NCBI RefSeq assembly: GCF_001548115.1
Contig: NZ_AP014821.1
Span: 3,847,262 to 3,911,261 of the forward strand
Direction: 5' to 3'
From: Geminocystis sp. NIES-3709
Lineage (GTDB): Bacteria > Cyanobacteriota > Cyanobacteriia > Cyanobacteriales > Cyanobacteriaceae
Length of the DNA stretch: 64,000 nt
Shown: in pieces, positions 46,603 through 56,073 of the stretch
Position numbering within the stretch: position 1 is the stretch's first letter
How the letters are laid out: the number at the start of each line of letters is the position of its first letter
Made by a program: the position numbers and the translations under genes
Notes under the pieces: generated by a model
What the model was told of the DNA's origin: nothing
Database searches by the model: none
The model's input: only the letters and a program-made list of their open reading frames with translations

Positions 46603-47046
46603 CTAAATAATAAAATTATTTTGTTCTCCTTGAGAGGCTTGACGACTACGAGCATCATAATATAAATCGGCTAAAGTAATACTAAAAATAGCTTCTTTTA
46701 ACTTCTGATTTAAGCGTTGCCACAAAGTCATTGTTACCCAATCTTCTGGGGATTCATGGTTAAAATTGTCAAAAGAAAGAGGCTCCACTTTATCCCCGAC
46801 GGCGATCAAAATATCTCCTAAAGAAATATTTTCAGGTGATAATGCTAATATATAACCTCCTTGAGATCCTCGAACTGATTTAATTAATCCTGCCTGACGA
46901 ATTTTGATTAAAATTTTTTCCAGATAAGGTGCCGGTAAATTTTGACGGTTTGCGATCGTATTTACAGAAGTAGGCTGATGATGAGATTGAAGACTCAAAT
47001 CTAATAATGCTTTGACGGCATAATAACCTTTTGTTGTTAACTTCAT
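46603..47046 (-). CDS. Rrf2-family transcriptional regulator lacking cysteines
   Basis: A 147-aa winged-helix regulator. The Rrf2 pattern is clear: MKLTTKGYYAVKALLDL, APYLEKILIKIRQAGLIKS and VRGSQGGYILALSPENISLGDI. In IscR-like members three Cys in the wing region hold an Fe-S cluster; this protein contains no Cys at all, so it cannot sense Fe-S in that way. It may bind another ligand or partner. It is convergent with proC and divergent from hpsJ. Confidence 0.9.
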   Translation of the reverse strand: MKLTTKGYYAVKALLDLSLQSHHQPTSVNTIANRQNLPAPYLEKILIKIRQAGLIKSVRGSQGGYILALSPENISLGDILIAVGDKVEPLSFDNFNHESPEDWVTMTLWQRLNQKLKEAIFSITLADLYYDARSRQASQGEQNNFII

Positions 47047-47237
47047 TTATTACAACTTATTTAAGACTGTTATAGTAAGCCTTTTGTTTATTAATAGAGG
47101 ATAGAAGAATAAATGAATTGAAGTACTCAACCATTTACTATATGATTAATTTTGCATAAATCCTGATTTTAAAATTTTTACTCTAAAATCCGAAAGTCAA
47201 ATTCATAATTTCTTATTTGTAATTTAATATTTATTCT

Positions 47238-48035
47238 ATGAAAATTAGTTCCAGTTTTATTAGTCTTTGCTTAACATTAGTTGGTGGTATCCTATTAATT
47301 TCATCTTTAATTGACTATCTTTTTTTACTTTTTCCCCTACAATTTCAAGATCAAAATTGGCAAATCACCATTACTAATAGTTTAGTCGATCGAGGTATTG
47401 TTCCTTTAATGGCAATTTCTTTATTATTGATAGCATGGTGGATTAACGATAATAATAGTAACCAAAAAACAGGACAAATAATTCGTCTTCCTGTGTTTAT
47501 TATTGCCAGTATTTTAGGTTTAATTTTCTTATTATTAGTTCCCTTACATCTAAGTAATATTAACAGTGTTAGTAGTGACTTAATGGCTCAAATTACGGAA
47601 AAAGTTGGACAACAACAGGCACAAATACAAGGATTTGTTGCTCAATTAGATGCGATCGCAAAAAATCCTGAACAATTAAAACAGGAAATTGCCCAAAGAA
47701 ATCAAGTCATCGAAGCCGGGGGAGTAATACAAGGTCAAAAACTTGAACCACAACAGCTAGAATTAATCACTAGCCAAAGAGATCAACTACAACAAATGTT
47801 AGATTTATCTCAAAAACCTGAAGCATTAAAAGCTAAATTACAAGAAGTAGAAGTTAGATTACAAAATGAACTTAAAGAAGTAGAAAATAAAGAAATCAAC
47901 AAAGCAAAAACCATCGCTTTAAAACAAAGTTTACGGACTTCAATTAGTAGTTTAATGTTGTCGATCGCTTATATTGTTATTGGTTGGTTAGGATTACAAA
48001 TGATCTTAATAAAAAGTAAAAAAGCTACAGAATAA
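47238..48035 (+). CDS. HpsJ-family membrane protein
   Basis: A 265-aa protein with two membrane helices near the N-terminus (LCLTLVGGILLISSLIDYLF; GIVPLMAISLLLIAWWIN), a third (IRLPVFIIASILGLIFLLLV), then a long Gln/Glu-rich coiled coil from about residue 110 to 235 and a final helix (LMLSIAYIVIGWLGLQMI). This layout and the sequence DRGIVPLMAISLLLIAWW match the HpsJ family, first described among hormogonium polysaccharide genes of Nostoc. The role in a non-filamentous species is unknown. A terminator hairpin follows at 48048. Confidence 0.75.
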   Translation: MKISSSFISLCLTLVGGILLISSLIDYLFLLFPLQFQDQNWQITITNSLVDRGIVPLMAISLLLIAWWINDNNSNQKTGQIIRLPVFIIASILGLIFLLLVPLHLSNINSVSSDLMAQITEKVGQQQAQIQGFVAQLDAIAKNPEQLKQEIAQRNQVIEAGGVIQGQKLEPQQLELITSQRDQLQQMLDLSQKPEALKAKLQEVEVRLQNELKEVENKEINKAKTIALKQSLRTSISSLMLSIAYIVIGWLGLQMILIKSKKATE

Positions 48036-48047
48036 TTAAGTTTTTAG

Positions 48048-48070
48048 TAAGGGCTAAAGCCCTTATTTTT
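48048..48070 (+). terminator. Rho-independent terminator after the HpsJ gene
   Basis: TAAGGGCT and AGCCCTTA form an 8-bp perfect stem around a two-base loop, followed by TTTTT. It begins 12 bases after the stop codon. Confidence 0.75.
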
Positions 48071-48137
48071 GCCACAAAATAAAGTTATCTAAAGCAATCG
48101 ATTTTAGTCTTAATTATTTTTCTATTATTTTAATATT

Positions 48138-48262
48138 TTTGGCTTTTCTACCGTAGTTATGATAAATTAGCTATCAGCTAAATATAGTCTTAATCATTTT
48201 AAAAATGCAATTGTTATAAATTAACAGTTTTAATTTCACCTAATACTTAAGACCTTTTTTAA
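48138..48262 (-). repeat. Dispersed intergenic repeat, family R2, copy 3 (inverted)
   Basis: Its reverse complement contains AAGGTCTTAAGTATTAGG, TGAAATTAAAACTGTTAATT, GCATTTTTAAAATGATTAAG, TAATTTATCATAACTACGG and AGAAAAGCCAA, the same order as in the copies at 11328 and 14646. Confidence 0.65.
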
Positions 48263-48326
48263 AACATAATTTATCATACCCAAAGTGAAAGAACCATATT
48301 TTTTAGTAGGTATAACTTACCATCGT

Positions 48327-50999
48327 TTATTGTGTGATATGATCTGCTAAAATAATACTTTCTCGATGAGCTTTAATAAGACTAATTTTTTCTTGATTAA
48401 CTTGCTCTAACATAAAGCAAACTTGCTCAGGAGTTAATAAAGTACCATCATTTTTAGCACTGCCAATATAGTTAATTTTAACTTGATCTAATTCTTCCCA
48501 ATTCTCATCAATTAAAGAGATTTTCTCTAAATTTTCTCTAAGATTGACCATTTTTTTCTTACCAGTTTTAGCCGTCTTTTGCATTAATATTTCCTTAGAA
48601 TTTTCCACATTATCAAGCCAATTTTCCCACTGACTAAGGCTATATTTATTATCGGTAGAAACCGTAATAAAATATTCAGCTTTTTCTAAAATTTGCGTGG
48701 CTTTCGGAGATTTAACAGGCAATTCTTCCACTTTAAAAATTGGGATTTCGAGAGGCAAATTAGCTTTTAATTTTTCCGTAAACTCATCAATATTCATCCG
48801 AGTATGATTCTCAAAATCTACGATTTCCCCATTACTCGTCATCCCTAATGATAAAGCAAGGGCGATCGAAATTTTAGGACCGGGATGGAATCCCCCAGTA
48901 TAGGATATAGGTATCCCCGCCCGTCTGATAACTCGATCGAACAAACGCACTAAGTCGAGGTGACTAACTAAAGCCATATCTCCCTGTTTACCAAACCAGA
49001 CTCGTAATTTTTGGGCTTTTTCTTGGTTAGGCTTAAACTCTCCTAAATATTCGGGAATGGGAGGAGGAGTCACTACAATATTATGCCCAAAATCAGTGCT
49101 ACAAACACCGCAACTACTGCAACCATCAAAGGCACAATCAGGCACACTAGCCTCTTGTAATGCCCTTTCTAAGTCTTCCACAAGCCATTGTTTATCAATA
49201 CCCGTATCTAAATGATCCCACGGTAAAGGCATCTTGTAAAACCTCTCTCCAAGCCTCTCTTCAGCAAGAGAGGGAGTTTTAGATTCTTCAGATTTCGCAC
49301 CTTCTAAGGGGGGATTAAGGGGGGTTAAACCTTCAAATAGATTCCATTCGCCGTTTTCTACCAGTCGATACTTCCAAGTTAATTCTGCTTCATCAATAGC
49401 AGTTTGCCACGCTTTATAAGCCTTGTCGATGTTTTCCCACCATGAATCCATACCAGCCCCCAATTCCCATGCCCTACGCACTACGAGAGCAAGTCTTCTG
49501 TCTCCTCTACCCACAAAATCCTCGATCGCCGAGATACGCACATCGGTATAATTAACTTTAACTCCCCTCATGCCATAAAATTCATCTTTAAGGATGTTGC
49601 GTTTACGCATAAATTCCGATGTCGAGACGGAATGCCATTGAAAAGGAGTATGGGGTTTTGGGGTAAAGTTAGAGATGGTGATGTTAAAATCAAGCCTTCT
49701 GTTGCTGAGGTGACGGCATTCTTGACGCAACCATTTAACAGCTTCCACGATGCCGATAACATCCTCATCGGTTTCCCCCGGTAAGCCTATCATGAAGTAA
49801 AGTTTAACCTGATTCCAACCTTCTCTTACGGCTGTCTGGATACCACGCAATAACTCCTCATTGGTTAAGCCTTTGTTGATTATATCACGCATTCGTTGAG
49901 TACCTGCTTCGGGAGCGAAGGTTAAACCACCTTTTCGAGTGCCTCCGATAATATTAGCAATGTTTTCGTCAAATCGATCGACTCTTTGAGAGGGAAGGGA
50001 TAAAGAGATATTTTCATCGTGGAGACGGTTTTTAATTTCGATGCCAACGGCAGGTAAAGAGAGATAATCGGAGCAACTGAGAGATAATAGGCTAAATTCG
50101 TTAAATCCTGTCTGTTTCATGCCATCCACGATGCTATTTATCACTTCTTCTGGCTCAACATCTCTGGCAGGGCGCGTTAACATCCCCGGTTGACAAAAAC
50201 GACATCCCCTTGTGCAACCCCTTCTAATCTCGATGGTGAGTCGATCGTGAACTGTTTGCACATAAGGCACTAATCCGATAGAATAGGCTGGCATTGGTGT
50301 AGCTACCCGTCTTAAAATCCTTTCAGGCACATCATCACGATTAGGCTTAACACTACCATCGGATTGCATATCATAGAATTGAGGTACATATACCCCCGGC
50401 ACTTGGGCTAAATCTAATAGTAATTCTGTTCTAGTTAAACCGTCTCGTTTGCCTTCTTCAATAACTAAACCAATTTCGGGTAATAATTCCTCTCCGTCAC
50501 CTAATGCCACGAAGTCGAAAAAGTCTGCATAAGGCTCAGGGTTTGAGGTTGCGGTTTGTCCTCCTGCAAATATCAAAGGGTAATCGGTATCTTTTCTTTC
50601 TTGCCAAGTTAAGGCAATGTGAGCTAAACTGAGCATTTCTAAGATATTAGTCGCTCCTAGTTCATAACTCAAGCTAAATCCTAAAATATCATATTCTTTA
50701 ACGTCTCGTTTCGTTTCAAGGGCAAATAAGGGGGTATTCGTCTCCCTCATCTTCATCGCTAAATCGGGTGCAGGTAAGTAGGCTCGATCGCACATTTGCC
50801 TTGGTTGGGCGTTAATGATATTGTAGAGGATAATATGCCCTAAATTTGATGCTCCCACCTCATAAACTTCAGGATAAGTCAACACCCATCTAACTTTGGC
50901 GGTGTCGAAGTCTTTATGTTTTGCCCCCAATTCGTTACCTAAATAACGGGCGGGTTTAAATATTTCTGGTGTAATTAGTGTATCCGTTGCAATAACCAT
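48327..50999 (-). CDS. B12-binding-like radical SAM protein with C-terminal DUF2344 (TIGR03960/TIGR03936 type)
   Basis: An 890-aa protein. Residues 1-220 contain a cobalamin-binding-like fold. The radical SAM cluster motif RGCTRGCRFCQPG lies near residue 262. SPASH-like Cys (DCAFDGCSSCGVCS) lie about residue 625. The C-terminal DUF2344 domain (residues 660-840) starts with KLRVWFGKQGDMALVSHLDL. The family is widespread but its reaction is not established; tRNA modification has been suggested. Residues about 556-588 (GLTPLNPPLEGAKSEESK and on) have the character of a translated palindromic repeat inserted into the frame. The gene is alone with a normal start. Confidence 0.9.
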   Translation of the reverse strand: MVIATDTLITPEIFKPARYLGNELGAKHKDFDTAKVRWVLTYPEVYEVGASNLGHIILYNIINAQPRQMCDRAYLPAPDLAMKMRETNTPLFALETKRDVKEYDILGFSLSYELGATNILEMLSLAHIALTWQERKDTDYPLIFAGGQTATSNPEPYADFFDFVALGDGEELLPEIGLVIEEGKRDGLTRTELLLDLAQVPGVYVPQFYDMQSDGSVKPNRDDVPERILRRVATPMPAYSIGLVPYVQTVHDRLTIEIRRGCTRGCRFCQPGMLTRPARDVEPEEVINSIVDGMKQTGFNEFSLLSLSCSDYLSLPAVGIEIKNRLHDENISLSLPSQRVDRFDENIANIIGGTRKGGLTFAPEAGTQRMRDIINKGLTNEELLRGIQTAVREGWNQVKLYFMIGLPGETDEDVIGIVEAVKWLRQECRHLSNRRLDFNITISNFTPKPHTPFQWHSVSTSEFMRKRNILKDEFYGMRGVKVNYTDVRISAIEDFVGRGDRRLALVVRRAWELGAGMDSWWENIDKAYKAWQTAIDEAELTWKYRLVENGEWNLFEGLTPLNPPLEGAKSEESKTPSLAEERLGERFYKMPLPWDHLDTGIDKQWLVEDLERALQEASVPDCAFDGCSSCGVCSTDFGHNIVVTPPPIPEYLGEFKPNQEKAQKLRVWFGKQGDMALVSHLDLVRLFDRVIRRAGIPISYTGGFHPGPKISIALALSLGMTSNGEIVDFENHTRMNIDEFTEKLKANLPLEIPIFKVEELPVKSPKATQILEKAEYFITVSTDNKYSLSQWENWLDNVENSKEILMQKTAKTGKKKMVNLRENLEKISLIDENWEELDQVKINYIGSAKNDGTLLTPEQVCFMLEQVNQEKISLIKAHRESIILADHITQ
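49237..49330. repeat. Palindromic repeat inserted in the radical SAM coding frame
   Basis: Contains AACCTCTCTCCAAGCCTCTC, then GCAAGAGAGGGAGTTTTAG, and CCTTCTAAGGGGGGATTAAG, i.e. inverted CCTCTCT/AGAGAGG and oligo-C/G blocks like the widespread cyanobacterial intergenic repeats. It keeps the reading frame and adds about 31 residues between the conserved parts of the protein. Confidence 0.6.
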
Positions 51000-51099
51000 T
51001 ATTTTCTTAATAAGAATTACCTTAAACTTTCATTATAGACTTTCTTGTTTGAGGATAAAATTGAGAAATATCAATCAAAGCTAATTGAGATATAAAGTT

Positions 51100-51860
51100 A
51101 TGGATAGAGAAACATTACTAAGATTTTATCAAGAAGGTCAAAGAGATTTTACAAAAAATGTTTATTTTAAAACCGATGATTTAGAAGACATTAATCTTAG
51201 CAATGAAGAATCTTAGCAATGAAGATTTAAGCGACATTAATTTGAAAGGAAATGATTTACGAGGTGCTGATTTAAGCGGATGTAATTTAACAAATGCTGA
51301 TTTAACTAGGTGTGATTTAAAAGGTGCTGATTTTACAGATACTATTTTAGTTAATACTAATTTTGAAGGAAGTGATTTAAAGGGGATTAATGCTGAAAAT
51401 AGTCATTTTGAAAATGCAAATCTAAATGGGTGTGATTTTTCAGGATCAAATTTATATAAAGCTACTTTTATTAAGTCGAATTTATCTCATACAAAGTTTA
51501 ATAACTGTACTTTAAATGAGGCAAATATTCAAGAATGTTTATTAAAATTAACTGAGTTTAATAATTCACAATTAGTGAATATCAAAATAGAAAAAGCATC
51601 ATTAGATTTATTAAACAATAATATTAAATCTATTGGTAGTTATTGTCATTTTAATTATTCCAATTTAGAAAATGCAATCCTATGTCATAGTAACTTATCT
51701 GATTCTGATTTTAATGGTTCTAATTTAATTGGTATCAATTTTAAGAAAGCAATATTAGTAAGTTGTAATTTTAATAATTGTTCATTAAATAACTCTAATT
51801 TTGAAAATGCTTGTTTAGGAGTAAATTTATTTGGTAGTAAGTTTAGTAAATCTGATCTTA
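51100..51860 (+). pseudogene. Pentapeptide-repeat/nuclease fusion gene, N-terminal part (frameshifted)
   Basis: The ATG at 51100 starts MDRETLLRFYQEGQRDF and then DLEDINLSNEES before a stop caused by a 16-bp tandem duplication at 51194-51225. Removing one copy restores EDINLSNEDLSDINLKGNDL and joins the long pentapeptide-repeat array (A(D/N)LxG-type: LRGADLSGCNLTNADLTRCD). An internal ATG at 51203 could still express the repeat region. The array is cut at 51860 by an IS630 element and continues at 53051. Without the duplication and the element, the whole gene would code for 552 aa. Confidence 0.85.
51194..51225 (+). repeat. 16-bp perfect tandem duplication causing a frameshift
   Basis: ATCTTAGCAATGAAGA occurs twice in a row. 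Sixteen is not a multiple of three, so the second copy shifts the frame of the pentapeptide gene and creates a stop (TAG inside the second copy). Confidence 0.92.
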
Positions 51861-53048
51861 AGCTAAGACGCACTTGTATAGTCTATAATCATAATAACAC
51901 AAATAAATTTGTTAATCTTAATTATGCCTATTAAAAATTTCTTATCACTAGAAGAAAAACATTATTTACAAAATGCTTTAAAAAAAGAAGATAGAGCTGA
52001 AGTAAGAGAACGAATTTTAATATTTTTATTAGAAAATGATGGTAAAAATTACCAAGAAATCGCAGATTTTTTAGGTTGCTCTACTCGAACAGTTGCATAT
52101 TGGGCAGTTCATGGAAACCCTAATAATATAGAAAGTTTACAGAATGAAAGTAGAAAAGGAAATTATCACAAAGCCACACCAGAATATCGAAAATTATTAT
52201 TAAAAGTAGTAGATATAGAACCGAGTGCTTTTGGATATGAATTTGGTCGTTGGACAGGAAAAAGATTATCGGAACACTTAGAAAAAGAAACTGGTATTAA
52301 GTTAAGTAAATCTCAAATACAAAGGATATTAAAAAAAATAAATATGTCTATATTGGGTCAAAATATAGTTTAGAAGATAAACAAGATCCAGAAAAAAGAG
52401 AATTATTTAAAGAAAAAATAGAAGAATATATAAGATTAAGTAAAGAAAGAGAAAATGATTTACGGATATGGTTTTGGGATGAATGTGAGTTTAGTTTAAG
52501 AGTAATAAGAAGACAATTATGGACAAAAAAAGGTAAGAGAAAAACTGTCAAAGGTATAAGAAGAAGAGGGAGAGTAAATATGATGGGTGGCTTAAGATAC
52601 TCAGATAAAAAAAGAGTATGTTATGTAATTAAAAAAGGAGATTCTATGACATTTTATGAACAGTTAAAGAAACTGAATGAAGAAATAAAAGAAGAATGGA
52701 TAAAGAAGGGAAATAAAAAAGAAGATTTTGAAAAAATAGGACCAAAAATAGTACTAATATTAGATAATGCTAGTTTTCATAAAAAGAAAGAGATAATAGA
52801 AAAAATAGAGAAGGAATTGCCGAATATAATATTGGAATATTTACCTCCTTATAGTCCAGATTATAATTTAATAGAATTAGTATGGCATTCAGCAAAAGAA
52901 TATATAGCTAACCGAGAATTTGAAAATGTAGAACAATTAGAAAAAACAATTAGAAGATTATTAAATGAGAATCAATTAGAAATAAATTGGAGTAAAAAAT
53001 TTAAGAATAAGGGAAATTTGATTAATGCAACTTAAATGCGTCTTAGCT
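51861..53048 (+). mobile_element. IS630-family insertion sequence, 1188 bp
   Basis: The left end AGCTAAGACGCACTTG and the reverse complement of the right end, AGCTAAGACGCATTTAAG, form inverted repeats. The TA dinucleotide at 51859-51860 is duplicated at 53049-53050, as is standard for this family. Excision with one TA restores the host frame (SDL TNSNLAF). The element holds one transposase gene in two frames. Confidence 0.93.
51924..53035 (+). CDS. IS630-family transposase, two frames joined by a -1 shift
   Basis: The ATG at 51924 begins MPIKNFLSLEEKHYLQNALK. The first frame holds the helix-turn-helix part (YQEIADFLGCSTRTVAYW; GKRLSEHLEKETGIKLSKSQ) and stops at 52373. The second, one base back, gives IGSKYSLEDKQDPEKREL and the DDE domain: IWFWDECEFSL, VLILDNASFHKKK and YLPPYSPDYNLIELVWHSAK. 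The switch lies at an A8 tract (52331-52338) read as A AAA AAA. Programmed -1 frameshifting is known in IS630 members, so the enzyme is probably functional. Start TTG at 51909 is possible but less likely. Confidence 0.88.
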
Positions 53049-53050
53049 TA

Positions 53051-53964
53051 CTAATTCAAATCTTGCTTTCACAAAAATAAATTATGTTAAATTTATTCAG
53101 ACAAAATTAATTAATGTTAATTTTAGTAATTCTTTAATAGAAAAAACAGAATTTGTTAATTCAAACCTTGAAAAATCAGACTTTAGTGATAGTAAAATAT
53201 TAAATAGTTTATTTGAAAGAGTCATTTTAAATTATTGTATTTTTGAAAGAGCATCAATAGAGCAAATTAGTATCAAAGAATCAGATTTAACAGGTTTAAA
53301 TATTCAAGAAGATAATCAAATATTTACCTTAAAAACAACCGATTATTATCTTAATTTATTGATTAGACAACAATTAGATTTTTTAGAAAGATATAAAAAA
53401 GGTAATTTACTAGAGTCTAATTTAATTGGGTTTCATAGCGAAGTAACAATTATTAATCAATCGGAAATAGATATGATTAGTAACTTTTGTTTTGATATGA
53501 TTGATAAGTATTCCAAGAATAGAAATAATGCTGAATCTAAAACTATTTACAATAATTTTTTTAAAGGTAAATTAGGCGAATTTGTGGTTAAAACAAGATT
53601 GGGAGATATTGTTAACAAAGTAGATTATGAAAAATATGGAAATGGTATAGATGATGGAGGTATAGATTTAACTTTATTAAAAAATCCAAAAATTGGAATA
53701 CAGGTTAAAACACGTACAGGTAATTCGATGTTAGATGTAAATTGGTATATAAATAAGAAAGAAATTGAAAAAAATAAACTAATAGTTTTTATGTTTATTG
53801 ATAAAGAAATTGATATAAAAAATTCTCAGTATCAAATTATTTTAGTAGGATTTTTAATAACGTTAAGAATAAAATCAAAAGATTCTATTAGTTTTAAGGC
53901 AAAAGATTTATTATACATAGGCGGTATTTATGATGTTTTAAAACATTTAGAAGAAAAATATTAA
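53051..53964 (+). pseudogene. Pentapeptide-repeat/nuclease fusion gene, C-terminal part with PD-(D/E)XK-like domain
   Basis: Continues the array after the IS (TNSNLAFTKINYVKFIQTKL; FVNSNLEKSDFSDSKI), then a helical linker (LLIRQQLDFLERYKKGNLLE). The C-terminal domain has GKLGEFVVKTRLGD, GIDDGGIDLTLL and KIGIQVKTRTG. This gives Glu, Asp and QxK in the positions of a PD-(D/E)XK nuclease fold, similar to restriction or Holliday-junction enzymes. An ATG at 53359 would allow the nuclease-like domain to be made alone. I do not know a characterised protein with this combination. The role (defence, DNA processing) is inference. Confidence 0.8.
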
Positions 53965-54069
53965 TTATCAATTCTAAGATAATTAAGTCAAAACTTTGTC
54001 AGATATTTGTTATAAAATGTTAAGAAAGTTCTTATGAATAATTTTATTAATATATTCCATGTCTAAATA

Positions 54070-54282
54070 ATGATCGAGCTTAAATATTTTATGACTGATG
54101 ATGAATTGAAACAATATTTTCTTAAAAATAAGGATAATAAAGAGGCTTTTTATGCTTATTTAGATAGGAAAGAAAACAAGGAAAAAAAAGTTATTATAAG
54201 TGCTGATGAATTGCAGTCTCTACCTTCTAATTTACAAGTAGAATTAGTTGCTCAACGTCTCAAAAAAAAATTTAATATTTAA
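54070..54282 (+). CDS. Small charged protein, MTDDEL type (DUF6887-like)
   Basis: A 70-aa protein. After MIELKYF it reads MTDDELKQYFLKNKDNKEAF and YLDRKENKEKKVIISADE. The MTDxELxxY pattern is known from small cyanobacterial proteins often paired with a second small gene in antitoxin-like modules. The true start may be the internal ATG at residue 8. The partner gene is not found next to it. The C-terminal part (LPSNLQVELVAQRLKKKFNI) is basic. It lies 105 bp after the broken nuclease gene. Function unknown. Confidence 0.6.
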   Translation: MIELKYFMTDDELKQYFLKNKDNKEAFYAYLDRKENKEKKVIISADELQSLPSNLQVELVAQRLKKKFNI

Positions 54283-54374
54283 AGGTAAAAATTAGAATGT
54301 TATTACCATTATTTTCACAAGTATAATTAATGGGAGATATAGGAGAATATAACTAAAAAAAGTTAGTGTTGGTA

Positions 54375-55955
54375 TCATTGTAGAACAACTTGATAAACTA
54401 ATTTATGTTTTTGCTCTAATTTTGCATTATATACATTTTCAACTTTATTCATCAAAGAAGGAGAAGGATTGAAAAGATAAATAGGAGAAAATTCAGGATA
54501 ATATTTAAGTTCGGTATTTTCTTGAAATAAATGTAATTTTACGTCTAGTTTTAGTTGATAACTTAAAGCTATAATAGAACTAAAATTGTCTTCTAAAGAG
54601 GCAATTAATAAAGGTTTTTCACTTTGGTTAATAATTTTAGATACTTGTGGAGGATGTGACGGATGGTTTTTATTCCAAGATATTTCAGCATTATGAAGCA
54701 TGATGTTAGAAGTCATTGATACAGTAAATATAATCACTAAAATAATTGACCAAATTTGAGACTTATAATGATCAATCTTATAATAAAAAAAGTAACCTAC
54801 AACTAAATGAGTACCTAAATAACTAGGAATCAAATAACGAGAAATACTAGATCTTCTTCCCCCTATAATTAAATCAGGTAAAAGAAGGGCTAAAAGTGGA
54901 ATCCCAATCAATAATATTAGATATAATTCGATATATTTATATTTATTAGTAGTTTTACCTAAAATTAATAAAGTTTTAAGAATTAGATAAATTAAGATCA
55001 AAGCGAATGAAAAAAAGATTCTTTTATCTAATGGAAAATCAAAAAATAATCTCATAAAATTCTTAGATAAAGTGAACCCTAATTCATCAATGGAAGAACT
55101 CTGATTTAACCAATTTGTTCTTCTAACTAATATTAATGGATTTAGGATAAAAATTATCGCCCAAGGAGTGAATAAAATAAAGGAGATTAAACTATAAAAC
55201 CAAAAATTATTTTTTATTTGACGAGAAAAATTAAGTTTTGAAAGATAAAGATAAATAGTATTGGTTATGAATAATAAAGGAGAGAGAAGTGCAGTATAAA
55301 AACTTAGGGTTAAAGTGGCACTATATAAAAGCCAATGAGATTTTTTATTACTTTTAATAGCTTTCAAAAAAAATAAAAGAGATAAAATAATAGTTAAAGT
55401 CCATAAACTATATTGTCTCGCTTCTTGTGCATAAAGAACATGAAAAGGAGAAATAGAAAAAAAACCAAGAGTAATTAAAGCCACAAAATTATTGCCAAAA
55501 AGTTCCAAACTTAACCAATAAATTGAAGGAAAACATAACAGACTAAAAAAAACAGCTACACCTCTATTCACAAGAATTGAACTACCAAAAATATCCTGTA
55601 CAAATCTTAAAGATAAATAGTACAATGGTGGATGTTCAGGTGCAGTTTTTAAAACTTTTAAAGTATCAGTAAAGGTAGTTTCTGGCTGTAAATTTAGAAA
55701 TTTTTGAATATCTTTTGGTGTAACTAAATTACCATTAGATAATTGATTAGTTACATATTCTTCTGTATAACCACTTACCCTTAAAGAAGTATAAACTTCA
55801 TCATGCCAATAAATTTTTTTATCAATATTAGTGACTCGAAAAAAAACACCAAAAAGAATCACAATAATAATAACTATTTTTAGCCACAATTGATGAGACG
55901 ATCGAATATTATTTATCATAAAATAAGATAAAATTTTGACATGAAACTTCGTCAA
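54375..55955 (-). CDS. GT39/ArnT-like integral membrane glycosyltransferase
   Basis: A 526-aa protein with about eleven membrane helices. The first extracytoplasmic loop has KIYWHDEVYTSLRVSGYTEE, where the Asp-Glu motif corresponds to the catalytic acidic residues of GT39 and ArnT-type polyprenyl-phosphate-dependent enzymes. LKTAPEHPPLYYLSLRFVQD and LYAQEARQYSLW are further typical loops. The donor and acceptor are unknown. The start at 55955 (MTKFHVKILSYFM) may be a few codons too early, since a Met lies at residue 13. It is divergent from the desaturase/SDR gene. Confidence 0.85.
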   Translation of the reverse strand: MTKFHVKILSYFMINNIRSSHQLWLKIVIIIVILFGVFFRVTNIDKKIYWHDEVYTSLRVSGYTEEYVTNQLSNGNLVTPKDIQKFLNLQPETTFTDTLKVLKTAPEHPPLYYLSLRFVQDIFGSSILVNRGVAVFFSLLCFPSIYWLSLELFGNNFVALITLGFFSISPFHVLYAQEARQYSLWTLTIILSLLFFLKAIKSNKKSHWLLYSATLTLSFYTALLSPLLFITNTIYLYLSKLNFSRQIKNNFWFYSLISFILFTPWAIIFILNPLILVRRTNWLNQSSSIDELGFTLSKNFMRLFFDFPLDKRIFFSFALILIYLILKTLLILGKTTNKYKYIELYLILLIGIPLLALLLPDLIIGGRRSSISRYLIPSYLGTHLVVGYFFYYKIDHYKSQIWSIILVIIFTVSMTSNIMLHNAEISWNKNHPSHPPQVSKIINQSEKPLLIASLEDNFSSIIALSYQLKLDVKLHLFQENTELKYYPEFSPIYLFNPSPSLMNKVENVYNAKLEQKHKLVYQVVLQ

Positions 55956-56073
55956 TTATACTGTATATCATTAAAGGTTTTTTATTCTAAATTCTACATT
56001 CTACTACTAGGGATATTATTAATTGTTAAAATGTCCTATAGTTTTAGATGATTTTTATAAATTTATTTTACCA

